Shown here: in pieces, positions 1 to 6,826 of the stretch
Layout of the letters: every line of letters starts with the position of its first letter
Numbering within the stretch: the first letter of the stretch is position 1
Source of the DNA: Oscillospiraceae bacterium
GTDB lineage: Bacteria > Bacillota_A > Clostridia > Oscillospirales > CAG-272
Direction: 5' to 3'
DNA: 7,740 nt
Assembly: GCA_015064195.1 (NCBI GenBank)
Contig: SVSO01000135.1
Location: 1 to 7,740 of the forward strand
Notes under the pieces: generated by a model
Database searches by the model: none
Seen by the model: only the letters and a program-made list of their open reading frames with translations
What the model was told of the DNA's origin: nothing
Program-made: the position numbers and the translations under genes

Positions 1-306
1 CTTGAAGTGGATACACATCATGCCGTAGTAGCTGTTCTCTTCCCAGAACTTGGTCTTGCCGTCAAACGTGGACTTGATGAAGGACGAATCGGTGTAGCCG
101 TGAGGATAGCCGTAGATACTCACCGGGTACACGGTGCCGTTGACGTTGAGCAGCGCGGGCATGCGGTCCCAGTCGGAGCCGATGTTCTTGCCGCCCATGT
201 TGCCGTTGAAGTCCGGCCAGGTGTAGTTGGCGTTGCCGGTGGAGGCGTCGTCCTTGATGGACTTCAGCTGGCTGCTGCTGGGATGCTTGCCGTCAAAGTT
301 GAAGCC
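1..306 (-). other. Foreign-looking C-terminal extension on the first binding protein
   Basis: Residues 442-543 are rich in Gly, Asn, Tyr, Trp and Ser, contain SDWDRMPALL, a GYPHG motif (H510) and end at the edge in CIHFK (C539, H541). From memory this resembles an exported clostridial domain of unknown function with an HG...CIHF motif, often beside SH3 or peptidoglycan-binding modules; that match is unverified. Codon use changes at the same place. By hand count Lys is 0 AAA/8 AAG and Asn 0 AAT/9 AAC here, against about 8/6 and 10/9 in residues 1-441. This fits either a genuine domain fusion or a misassembled contig end joined in frame. The domain is truncated by the window. Confidence 0.5.
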
Positions 307-1629
307 CTGATAGCCGGTCATCAGGTATGCCGGGTCAACAATGATATTGTCGAAAATCAGATCTATGATCTTTGCCGACTGCTCATCGCGGGAATATTTT
401 CCGCGGAGCATGGTGTCATAGAAGGCAGGACGAATGATCTCATGAGAGAGATACGCCATGTCCTCAATGAGCCTGCCCAGCATATCACAGTCAGTATCGC
501 TGATGGTGATTGGCACTGCGGTTACGGACGACCAGGTCGTATGGATTTGTGAGAAATATTCCGGTTGCTCCTTATCGTATTTGGGAAGCGGCAGAATGCC
601 GTAGTCGGATTTCATGTCTCTCATGACACTGAACTGATATGCCGGCTGTGTCATGAACAGCGCACGATCCTCCATAAAGCCGGGGAAGCCCACGGCCTCA
701 AGGTTGGGCTGCTGAACATACGGCTTGTCATTGAGCACCTCAATGGCACGGATGATGCGTTCGGTCATAGATTCGCTGAAATCCAGATAGAGCTCTTCGT
801 TGCTGTCCTTTTTAATCAAAAGCTCGCCGAAGCCGTAAAGAAACATCTGAAAGCTGTAGGCATTCCCGCGATAGCCGATGATATCCGCGTCTCCCAGCAC
901 GGTGTCACCATCCAGGTCGGCAGTCACCGCGCGGCAGAGGGAGGCATATCTATCCACGGTAAACGCACCGGTTTCAACCAGATTGTAAAGATCCTCTATC
1001 TGATATTTTTCCTGCACGGTTTTGTTGAAGTACACCAGCCCCGTGGCCGCGAACAGGGCGATGTTCATATCACCGCCGAGGAAATAGTTGGTGCCCTTGA
1101 CCGATGCGGCCTCATTGAAGTAGGACAGCCACCAGTCCTGCGAGGAATCAATGTGCGGAAGTGCGTCGATCGGATACAGATATCCCTGTAGGGCTGCGGA
1201 GAAGGCATCGGTGGGATGAATGAAGGTCAAATCAAAATCTCCGCTGCCGGATGCGGCTTCTGCCTGAATAACACTCAGAAATTTTCCGCCGCCGGGCTCA
1301 ATTTGCATCGCTTCCAGCTGGATGTTGTATTTTTCCTCCAGATAACGGTTGCGTTCCAGAACGGCATCGTTGATGGTTTCGCCGTTTTCTTCCTCAGCAA
1401 GAATCTCGAAAAACGGATAATTCTGCCCGATGGCATTTCCGGCAAGCACGGTGATTGTCTTTCCGCCGAAGTCCTCCGCTGCGAGATATTCGGTTTCCGG
1501 CGCTGTCGTTGCTGCATTCTCAGACGTGTCATTGGCTGTACTGCCGGAGTCTCCGCATGCTGTCAGCTGCATCATCAGCAGAAAAGAGAGCGAAAGGGAG
1601 AGCCCGCGTATAAGGTGATTCCCGGTCAT
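1..1629 (-). CDS. Extracellular solute-binding lipoprotein of a sugar ABC transporter, with atypical C-terminal extension (partial, runs off left edge)
   Basis: Open without a stop for 543 codons from ATG at 1629 to the window edge. GAGGAGG at 1637-1643 lies 7 bases upstream of the ATG, which fixes the start. The N-terminus is a lipoprotein signal: R8, hydrophobic stretch, lipobox L22-T23-A24-C25, then a Ser/Thr/Asn-rich linker, so the mature protein should be tethered to the outer face of the membrane. The binding-protein part shares family landmarks with the second binding protein at 5313-6791: NDAVLERN at residues 87-94, an acidic DLDGD loop at 238-242 resembling a calcium-binding loop, a YGILPLPK-type segment, and YSRDE from Y412. 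Family knowledge suggests oligosaccharide capture for an ABC importer; the ligand is unknown. After about residue 441 the sequence no longer resembles its paralogue and about 40-45 residues of the expected C-terminal lobe are absent (see separate entry). No permease gene is visible. Family call is firm; the integrity of the 3' end is doubtful. Confidence 0.88.
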   Translation of the reverse strand, partial: MTGNHLIRGLSLSLSFLLMMQLTACGDSGSTANDTSENAATTAPETEYLAAEDFGGKTITVLAGNAIGQNYPFFEILAEEENGETINDAVLERNRYLEEKYNIQLEAMQIEPGGGKFLSVIQAEAASGSGDFDLTFIHPTDAFSAALQGYLYPIDALPHIDSSQDWWLSYFNEAASVKGTNYFLGGDMNIALFAATGLVYFNKTVQEKYQIEDLYNLVETGAFTVDRYASLCRAVTADLDGDTVLGDADIIGYRGNAYSFQMFLYGFGELLIKKDSNEELYLDFSESMTERIIRAIEVLNDKPYVQQPNLEAVGFPGFMEDRALFMTQPAYQFSVMRDMKSDYGILPLPKYDKEQPEYFSQIHTTWSSVTAVPITISDTDCDMLGRLIEDMAYLSHEIIRPAFYDTMLRGKYSRDEQSAKIIDLIFDNIIVDPAYLMTGYQGFNFDGKHPSSSQLKSIKDDASTGNANYTWPDFNGNMGGKNIGSDWDRMPALLNVNGTVYPVSIYGYPHGYTDSSFIKSTFDGKTKFWEENSYYGMMCIHFK

Positions 1630-1655
1630 TTGAATTCCTCCTCATGACATCATAG

Positions 1656-1671
1656 ATTGTGTGCGTACAAT
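1656..1671. repeat. Small inverted repeat at the start region of the first binding-protein gene
   Basis: ATTGT, six bases, ACAAT. It lies immediately downstream of the minus-strand -10 box (1675-1680), so it covers the likely transcription start. It could be a small operator or be chance; a 5-base arm is weak evidence. Confidence 0.25.
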
Positions 1672-1674
1672 GTA

Positions 1675-1703
1675 ATTCTAACAAACACACGAAAAAAAGT
1701 CAA
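1675..1703 (-). promoter_or_regulatory. Sigma-A type promoter for the first binding-protein gene
   Basis: Read on the minus strand: TTGACT (1698-1703), a 17-base spacer, TAGAAT (1675-1680). Two mismatches to consensus in total and ideal spacing. The 5' untranslated leader would be about 40 bases, ending in the strong ribosome binding site at 1637-1643. Confidence 0.75.
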
Positions 1704-1768
1704 GAGAATGGCACAAACTGTGGGAAACGTGTCCGATTGTGTGGTGCCGCAGCGGGTACTTTTTTCTC

Positions 1769-1797
1769 TTGCAATCCAAGCAAATATATGATATAAT
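1769..1797 (+). promoter_or_regulatory. Sigma-A type promoter for the SGNH hydrolase gene
   Basis: TTGCAA (1769-1774), a 17-base spacer, perfect TATAAT (1792-1797). The predicted start is roughly 20 bases before the ATG at 1826, leaving a short leader with AAGGAG at 1813-1818. It is back to back with the minus-strand promoter at 1675-1703, with about 65 bases between the two -35 boxes. Confidence 0.78.
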
Positions 1798-1825
1798 AGA
1801 AAAAAACCAAAAAAGGAGCACACCT

Positions 1826-2428
1826 ATGAATCTCACCGACAAAACCTTCGTCTTCCTCGGCTCGTCCGTCACCTACGGCGGCGACAATTACTCCTTGTGC
1901 GACTACGTCGCCAAAACCACCGGTGCATCCGTGGTGAAATGGGCGGTTTCCGGCACCACGCTCTCCGATGCCAAACCCAATTCCTATGTGAAGCGCATGC
2001 TGGATGCCATCGGCGCACAGGATGTCTGCGACCATTTCATTGTGCAGCTTTCCACCAACGACGCGGGCAATGCGGATGTCGTCATCGGCGAGGTCAGCGA
2101 TTCCGTCGATCCGGCAGATTTCGACGTGAAGACCACCGTCGGCGCGATGGAATTCATCATCGCGTCCGCAAGAGCGCGCTGGGGCTGCCCGATCTCCTTC
2201 TATACAGGCACATACATGAAGAACCAGCGCTATGCCGACATGGTGGACAAGCTGTTTGCGCTCAGAGAAAAATGGGGCATCGGCATCATCGACCTGTGGA
2301 ACGATCCCGATATGCGCGCCGTCAGCGCCGAGGATTACGCGCGCTTTATGAAGGATCCCGTGCATCCGACCCGCGAGGGCTACGATCTCTGGTGGGGGCC
2401 GAAGTTCGCGGCGTATCTGGCACTGTAA
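1826..2428 (+). CDS. SGNH/GDSL-type hydrolase (probable carbohydrate esterase), cytoplasmic
   Basis: A 200-residue protein. ATG 1826 is chosen because AAGGAG (1813-1818) sits 7 bases upstream and because a promoter at 1769-1797 would lie inside any longer frame from 1739. SGNH landmarks are visible: block I FLGSSVTYG with nucleophile S14 (GSS replaces the common GDS), block II glycine G43 in VSGTT, block III asparagine N78 in STND, and block V DPVHP with D177 and H180. All four signature positions are present, so it should be active. The family includes acetyl-esterases, lipases and acetylhydrolases; the short length, lack of signal peptide and placement among sugar-uptake genes favour de-esterifying imported saccharides (inference). 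It is divergent from the first binding protein and convergent with the 580-residue gene, 32 bases away, without an obvious terminator between them. Confidence 0.88.
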   Translation: MNLTDKTFVFLGSSVTYGGDNYSLCDYVAKTTGASVVKWAVSGTTLSDAKPNSYVKRMLDAIGAQDVCDHFIVQLSTNDAGNADVVIGEVSDSVDPADFDVKTTVGAMEFIIASARARWGCPISFYTGTYMKNQRYADMVDKLFALREKWGIGIIDLWNDPDMRAVSAEDYARFMKDPVHPTREGYDLWWGPKFAAYLAL

Positions 2429-2460
2429 AGCGCAAACGATGCGGTAAGTCCCGATTACGA

Positions 2461-4203
2461 TTACAGAGCCGGCTGATACGCATCCCCGTTGCGCCAGAGA
2501 TGGATATCGCTGTAAACATCCCGCGTGGCGGCAGGCTTCACGGGGAAGGTCATCCGCAGATTCCCTGATTCTGCGGTCAGCAGGCCGTGATCCTCCCGAA
2601 TGACTGCTTCCGGCAGGGGACAATCTCCCTCTGTGATCTGCATCTGGGTTACGATCAGAGCATGAGACAGTGCGGCGAAATTGATTTCCTGCACCTCCGT
2701 GCTTTCCAGAATCACCGCGTCGATGCCGATCTTGCCTTCCTCACGCGTCACGGTCAGCCGAACCGGCAGATCGCCGAACACCATGTGCGGGAACGAAATC
2801 CGGACGTGCAGGTCGCTCCGACGGTCTTCCACCAGGAAGCTGTCCGCATCGGTCTCTGCCACGTCGAGATGCTCCACCGCGCCCTCAAAGAGCCAGCGGA
2901 TGCGGAAATCCTTCGCGCGGATGGTGGCGTTTTTCACCATATCCAGATTGATATGGGTGTCTCCGCCGTTGGTGGAGAAGCCCATGGCACTCAGGACACG
3001 GTTCTTATCCTGCACTGTGGACAGCAGGCCGGAACAGTAATCCCAGCCGTCGTGGAGGCATTTGAGATTGATGGCAATCGGCGCATTTGCCGTGCCGAAA
3101 TAGCCCAGAATGATGCGATGCTGATTCCACGTGCACGCACGATGCAGCGAGCCGAGGGTATAGCTCCGGCACATATAGGTGTAGGCCAGACGACCGGGGG
3201 CGAAGGTCTGATCCAGCACGCGTTCCTCACAATCCTCCGTGAAATACGGGAGATACTTTTCCGGGCAGCGAAGGGGAGCCGTAAACTGGCTGCCGGCGAA
3301 GTTCTGCTTGTTGAAGGCATCGTAATCCGTCACCAGCCGGACACGGTAATCCAGTGCCCGTTCGATGGACAGGCGGGTTGCATTGCTGAGGAGAATGTCG
3401 TAGGCACGGTCATGCGGGCCAGCCAGCTGACCGGTCGCAGGATGATAGTGGAGCGCGATGGTCATCCATGCCAGATCGGACAGCTCCTCTGCCAGACGAC
3501 GGCATTCCCCGTCCCGGATATCGTCGATCAGGTGCGCCAGATCCTGCAGGCAGACGAAGGTATATGTGGGGCTGTTGAACTCGGAGAAGCTGCCCTTGGA
3601 CATATTGTAATCATAGAGCTTCTGCAGCCGCTGCTTGCCGTACTGGAAGAAGGATTCCTCCCCCATCATCTCGCCGGCAAAGAGGGTTACATAAGCACCC
3701 ATGATCGAAATATTGGTATAGCTCGGCTGCACATCACGCTTGATGATGGCGCGGCAGGCGTGACCGATGGAATCTTTCAGCCGCAGCCTGATATCCTCAG
3801 ACAGCTTGTCTGCGTGGCAGTCCAGAATGCGCAGCATGGTGGCGGCATTGAAGTCCGCCCAGTTCCAGTCCGGACGATCCATCTCCTCCAGATCTTCCTC
3901 CAGAAAATAAGACCAGATGCCGTAGGTGTCCCGGGCGGGATTGATATCCTGCAGGGGGATTACCCGATAGAGCAGGTCATGGGCGCGGGTACGGTCGCCC
4001 TCTCCGTCGCGGTTCAGCAGTGCCTGCGCATAGTGAAAGCTGCCGCGGACGGGATGCACCATGCAGTCAGAAAGGCGGCTGTGGTAGCCGTGCTTTCCCC
4101 GATACTCCCAGATCATCCGCACGGCGGGATCATAGCGGTCATCCAGCCCCTCCACGCCTATGGCAAAGAGCTTCCGTTCCAGATCGTTTTTCAGCTGCAT
4201 CAT
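2461..4203 (-). CDS. Putative cytoplasmic alpha/alpha-toroid saccharide lyase or hydrolase, unassigned family
   Basis: A 580-residue protein starting at the first of two adjacent ATGs (4201-4203 and 4198-4200); GTGAG eight bases upstream is a modest ribosome binding site. There is no signal peptide or membrane segment. Residues ~1-300 are helix-rich with motifs at what would be the open face of a toroid: YGIWSYFLEE (94-103), PDWNWADFNAAT (111-122), YTNISIMGAY (162-171) and FSEFNSPTY (206-214). Residues ~330-580 are beta-rich, with conserved-looking HRACTWNQHRIILGYFG (354-370), GGDTHINLD (413-421) and a Trp/His-rich patch. A helical toroid followed by a beta domain is typical of polysaccharide lyases (heparinase II/III-like, alginate-lyase-like) and of some glycoside hydrolases. 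I do not recognise a specific family and no substrate can be named. His, Tyr, Asn and Glu in these motifs are candidate catalytic residues. It has its own strong promoter and lies downstream of the co-oriented AraC gene, which suggests joint control. Confidence 0.72.
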   Translation of the reverse strand: MMQLKNDLERKLFAIGVEGLDDRYDPAVRMIWEYRGKHGYHSRLSDCMVHPVRGSFHYAQALLNRDGEGDRTRAHDLLYRVIPLQDINPARDTYGIWSYFLEEDLEEMDRPDWNWADFNAATMLRILDCHADKLSEDIRLRLKDSIGHACRAIIKRDVQPSYTNISIMGAYVTLFAGEMMGEESFFQYGKQRLQKLYDYNMSKGSFSEFNSPTYTFVCLQDLAHLIDDIRDGECRRLAEELSDLAWMTIALHYHPATGQLAGPHDRAYDILLSNATRLSIERALDYRVRLVTDYDAFNKQNFAGSQFTAPLRCPEKYLPYFTEDCEERVLDQTFAPGRLAYTYMCRSYTLGSLHRACTWNQHRIILGYFGTANAPIAINLKCLHDGWDYCSGLLSTVQDKNRVLSAMGFSTNGGDTHINLDMVKNATIRAKDFRIRWLFEGAVEHLDVAETDADSFLVEDRRSDLHVRISFPHMVFGDLPVRLTVTREEGKIGIDAVILESTEVQEINFAALSHALIVTQMQITEGDCPLPEAVIREDHGLLTAESGNLRMTFPVKPAATRDVYSDIHLWRNGDAYQPAL

Positions 4204-4253
4204 AAGTAATACTCACTTTCTTGCATTTCGTACGGCTTGACACCGCCTTTTTC

Positions 4254-4282
4254 ATTATAAAATAGTTCACAGAAAAAGTCAA
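4254..4282 (-). promoter_or_regulatory. Sigma-A type promoter for the 580-residue toroid protein
   Basis: Minus strand: TTGACT (4277-4282), a 17-base spacer, perfect TATAAT (4254-4259). It is one mismatch from consensus, the best promoter in the window. It lies in the 140-base gap after the AraC gene, so the gene can be transcribed independently; readthrough from the regulator is also possible because no terminator is evident. Confidence 0.8.
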
Positions 4283-4343
4283 CCCCTTTCCGGAAATTTG
4301 ATTGTTATACACAGATTGATGTCATGAAGGCCAGCGCACAGGC

Positions 4344-5189
4344 TTATGAAGATTCCTCTTCATCAGACTCGCGGGAAATGCGATCTCCGGTATAGCGCGA
4401 CGGAGGCATGCCCATCTCTGCCGTAAATCGGTGCGTGAAGGTGTACACATCCGGATAGCCCAGCTGGGATGCCACGCTCGTCACCGAATCGCCCAGCTCC
4501 AGCATCCGGCAGGCGGCCGTTATCCGGCTTGTCTGCCGGAATTTTCCCGGCGAAACGCCGAAGGCGGCGGTGAAATCGCGGCGGAAGGTGTGGTAATTGA
4601 AGCCGCACCGCTCGGCGATTTCGGGCAGCGTCAGCGTGGACGCGGGATCAGCAAGCATCTGCTTTGCACGGAGCAGCGGCTGATGTTCCCGGTCGTCGAA
4701 GATGCCCGTCACCTTGCATAGAAAGCGGATCATCTCCGGCAACAGCGTGTAGACCTCATCCGCCGCCAGCTTTCCGAAGGCGGTGTACAGGCTCATGAAT
4801 TCGTCGAACAGCTCCTGCCGGAAGGGTGCCTCGCGCACCGGCGGCAGTGCGGCAAGCTCCGGCACCAGCAGGAGCATTGCCCGGTACATTGGCTCCGGCA
4901 GATCGATGAAAAGACGAACGCTTTTCTTCGGTTCCAGTTCCATGAAATAATCCCGGTCAGGACGGCGCACACAGACGGTGCCGTCTGTCAGACGGTAGGT
5001 GATGCCGTCCTCGCGGTATTTGCCCTCGCCGGTAAGAATCCAGCTGATGACGAACATGTCGCCGTGAGAACAGCCGGGGGTGCGATGTAGATACTCTGCC
5101 GTGACAGAGGTGCCGACACGGAATACGGTGCCGCTGTCATGAATGTATTTCGATTGGATGATGTGCTGCAGTCTGTCAAGATGTCCCAT
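4344..5189 (-). CDS. AraC-family transcriptional regulator
   Basis: A 281-residue protein. An ATG at 5237 is also in frame, but the ATG at 5189 is preferred: AGGAGG (5196-5201) lies 6 bases upstream. Residues ~20-100 look like the cupin-type effector-binding domain of the family (HGDMFVISWILTGEG around 42-56, then a D-G turn and a VRRP segment). A helical linker follows. The C-terminal DNA-binding domain holds two helix-turn-helix units, about 187-208 (LTLPEIAERCGFNYHTFRRDF) and 235-258, ending in the AraC signature GYPDVYTFTHRF...MPPSRY (244-266). The tail is acidic and Ser-rich. Family knowledge suggests sugar-responsive activation. It is divergent from the second binding protein, with overlapping promoters, so that operon is its most likely target, and the co-oriented toroid gene is a second candidate. 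The effector is unknown. Confidence 0.93.
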   Translation of the reverse strand: MGHLDRLQHIIQSKYIHDSGTVFRVGTSVTAEYLHRTPGCSHGDMFVISWILTGEGKYREDGITYRLTDGTVCVRRPDRDYFMELEPKKSVRLFIDLPEPMYRAMLLLVPELAALPPVREAPFRQELFDEFMSLYTAFGKLAADEVYTLLPEMIRFLCKVTGIFDDREHQPLLRAKQMLADPASTLTLPEIAERCGFNYHTFRRDFTAAFGVSPGKFRQTSRITAACRMLELGDSVTSVASQLGYPDVYTFTHRFTAEMGMPPSRYTGDRISRESDEEESS

Positions 5190-5210
5190 ACCATTCCTCC
5201 TGCTCAAAAA

Positions 5211-5241
5211 TGACAAATGCCCGCTCAAGGCTGACATTTAC
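5211..5241. repeat. Direct repeat spaced 21 bases, candidate AraC-type operator
   Basis: TGACAAATGC (5211-5220) and TGACATTTAC (5232-5241) match at 7 of 10 positions and start 21 bases apart, two helical turns. The second copy overlaps the -35 box (5237-5242) of the binding-protein promoter, the usual position for an AraC-family activator contacting RNA polymerase. Half-site identity is inferred, not known. Confidence 0.4.
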
Positions 5242-5265
5242 ATTGCACTGCTTTTATTATACAAT
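5237..5265 (+). promoter_or_regulatory. Probable promoter for the second binding protein / oxidoreductase operon
   Basis: TTTACA (5237-5242), a 17-base spacer, TACAAT (5260-5265). It is weaker than the other promoters here, as expected for one needing an activator. A fallback reading is TTGCAC with a 16-base spacer to TAGAAT, a few bases downstream. The -10 box overlaps the -10 box of the opposing regulator promoter. Confidence 0.6.
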
Positions 5266-5284
5266 AGAATCAGCAGAAATGCAA
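5256..5284 (-). promoter_or_regulatory. Probable promoter for the AraC-family regulator
   Basis: Minus strand: TTGCAT (5279-5284), a 17-base spacer, perfect TATAAT (5256-5261). It overlaps the plus-strand promoter by 10 bases, so the two cannot be occupied by RNA polymerase at once. The regulator's leader would be about 60 bases and would contain the 21-base-spaced direct repeat, allowing autorepression. Confidence 0.65.
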
Positions 5285-5312
5285 GTCAATATTTCAGGGA
5301 GGAACAATTTTT

Positions 5313-6791
5313 ATGAAGAGAATCCGCGCATTTTCCATGATGCTGGCTGCCATTCTGGCGGTAAGCCTCGCAGCCTGCGGCGGCGACTCAGGTTCGGTAA
5401 ACGACACCACTGCGGATAATTCCGATGTATCAACGAGCACACCGGAGGCCCTCACCGAAGCAGATCAGCATCCGCTCCCGGAGAAGAACATGGAGGAATT
5501 CAATCTCCGATTCTACAATTATGATGAAACCTATATCACCTGGGCAATCAATGACCTTGATGCGGCAGAGGAAAACGGCGACAATGTCAACGATGCGATC
5601 TATCGCCGCAACCGGAGAATCGAAGATCAGTACAACTGTATCATTGTTGAAAATACGACATCCAAAACGCACTCCAACTTCCGTGAGCTGATGTATGCGG
5701 GCGATGACAGCATGGATATTGCCATGCTCTATGATGATTCCATCGCCAAATTCTACTGCGAGGGTCTGCTGCAGACTTGGGACGAACTTCCTTACGTTGA
5801 TCTTGAGCGCTCCTGGTGGGATCAGAGTGCCAATGACGTGTTCCAGATCAAGGGCAGACAGTGTGCGGCTGTGGGAGATTTCACATTGAGCATGGTCACG
5901 CGCGGTTTTGTGCTGATGTTCAACAAGGATCTGATCGAGCAGGCAAATCTGGACACAAGCCTGTACGATCTTGTGCGTCAGAACAAGTGGACATTAGATA
6001 AATTCGGCGAGATTGCAAAAAGCTGCGCACGCGATCTGGACGGCAACGGCCTGATGGATGAAAATGACCAGTATGCGACGACCGGTTCCGTCAAGCTGCA
6101 TTTCGGCTCGCTGATCACCGGCTGCGGCGTGAAGTACATCGACGTGGACGAAGGGGGCAATCCCTACTTTGCTGTGCCCGGAAATGAGCGAACGATGGAG
6201 ATTCTCACGAAGATTTTTGACATGCACAACGGTTCGAATATTTTCGTCAACGCTGTCAACGATGTACATGGCGGAAGCAATGAGGCAAAGGTTATTTTCT
6301 CCTCCGGCAAGACGGTATTCAACGGTACCTCCACGCGGGGCATTGCCAACTTCCGTGACTGTGACTTTGATATCGGAATCCTGCCGTACCCGAAGTATAC
6401 CGCCGAGCAGGAGAGCTATCACATCCTCACCTCGGGTGCCGGTGTGGCGGCGATCCCGGTCACGCTGACGGATGACCGCAAGGAAAATGTGAGCATCCTG
6501 CTGGAAGCGCTTAGCCGCGATTCGCAGGAAAACCTCCTGCCCACCTACCGCGAGGTCGTTCTGAAGACAAAATACAGCCGCGACGAGGATTCCGCCGAAA
6601 TGCTGGACATCATTTTCGATTCCATCACCTATGACCTCGGACTGTCGGTATTTCCGCAGGTGACCTATTATCAATACATGGAGCCGTATCTGTCGATGAC
6701 GGATACCTTTGCCTCGCTGACCGCCTCGCTGGAGCCGCAGGTCAAGGCCTCGCTCGACGAGCTGATGGCTTCGCTGGAGAAGTCAAAATAA
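5313..6791 (+). CDS. Extracellular solute-binding lipoprotein of a sugar ABC transporter
   Basis: A 492-residue protein; ATG 5313 is preceded by AGGGAGG at 5296-5302 (10-base spacing). The lipoprotein signal has K2-R3-R5, a hydrophobic core and lipobox L19-A20-A21-C22, followed by a Ser/Thr/Asp linker to about residue 55. Family landmarks shared with the protein at 1-1629 are NDAIYRRN (93-100), the DLDGNGLMDEND loop (241-252, resembling an EF-hand or dockerin calcium loop), GILPYPKY, and YSRDEDSAE from Y421. The length is normal for large clostridial binding proteins and the C-terminal helical end is complete. The role is oligosaccharide capture outside the membrane for an ABC importer; the ligand is unknown. 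It is followed after 35 bases by a FAD oxidoreductase, not permeases, so it must use permeases encoded elsewhere. It is likely under control of the divergent AraC-type regulator. Confidence 0.93.
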   Translation: MKRIRAFSMMLAAILAVSLAACGGDSGSVNDTTADNSDVSTSTPEALTEADQHPLPEKNMEEFNLRFYNYDETYITWAINDLDAAEENGDNVNDAIYRRNRRIEDQYNCIIVENTTSKTHSNFRELMYAGDDSMDIAMLYDDSIAKFYCEGLLQTWDELPYVDLERSWWDQSANDVFQIKGRQCAAVGDFTLSMVTRGFVLMFNKDLIEQANLDTSLYDLVRQNKWTLDKFGEIAKSCARDLDGNGLMDENDQYATTGSVKLHFGSLITGCGVKYIDVDEGGNPYFAVPGNERTMEILTKIFDMHNGSNIFVNAVNDVHGGSNEAKVIFSSGKTVFNGTSTRGIANFRDCDFDIGILPYPKYTAEQESYHILTSGAGVAAIPVTLTDDRKENVSILLEALSRDSQENLLPTYREVVLKTKYSRDEDSAEMLDIIFDSITYDLGLSVFPQVTYYQYMEPYLSMTDTFASLTASLEPQVKASLDELMASLEKSK

Positions 6792-6826
6792 ACAATATCA
6801 TTTCAGGCAATTTCAGGAGAATAACT

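Noticed and set aside
7..1647. Plus-strand open frames of 181, 208 and 143 codons across the left end
   Set aside because: They are antisense to a continuous 543-codon minus-strand frame that has a lipoprotein signal, family motifs, promoter and ribosome binding site; their translations have no recognisable domain.
1655..1743. Direct repeat GATTGTGTG at 1655-1663 and 1735-1743
   Set aside because: Nine bases, not positioned alike relative to either promoter; likely chance.
1739..1825. Upstream ATG start for the SGNH hydrolase
   Set aside because: The -35 and -10 boxes lie inside this extension, and only the ATG at 1826 has a good ribosome binding site.
1700..2623. A 307-codon minus-strand frame over the SGNH hydrolase
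   Set aside because: Antisense to a gene with intact SGNH motifs, promoter and ribosome binding site, and it overlaps the end of the toroid gene.
2587..4209. A 540-codon plus-strand open frame antisense to the toroid gene
   Set aside because: It has no convincing ribosome binding site and a low-complexity His/Gln/Ile-rich translation. The minus-strand frame has promoter, ribosome binding site and domain-like motifs; the shadow arises from codon bias.
4346..4363. Perfect 7-base inverted repeat with a 4-base loop at the end of the AraC gene, considered as a terminator
   Set aside because: It is AT-rich, lies within the last codons and is not followed by a T tract on the minus strand; a weak hairpin of no clear function.
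5190..5237. Upstream ATG start for the AraC-family regulator
   Set aside because: The AGGAGG at 5196-5201 would be inside the coding sequence; it is ideally placed for the ATG at 5189, and the extra 16 residues lack family resemblance.
6800..6819. ATTTCAGG repeated twice before the oxidoreductase and once before the second binding protein (5291-5298)
   Set aside because: The shared part is mostly ribosome-binding sequence, so it probably reflects that rather than a regulatory site.
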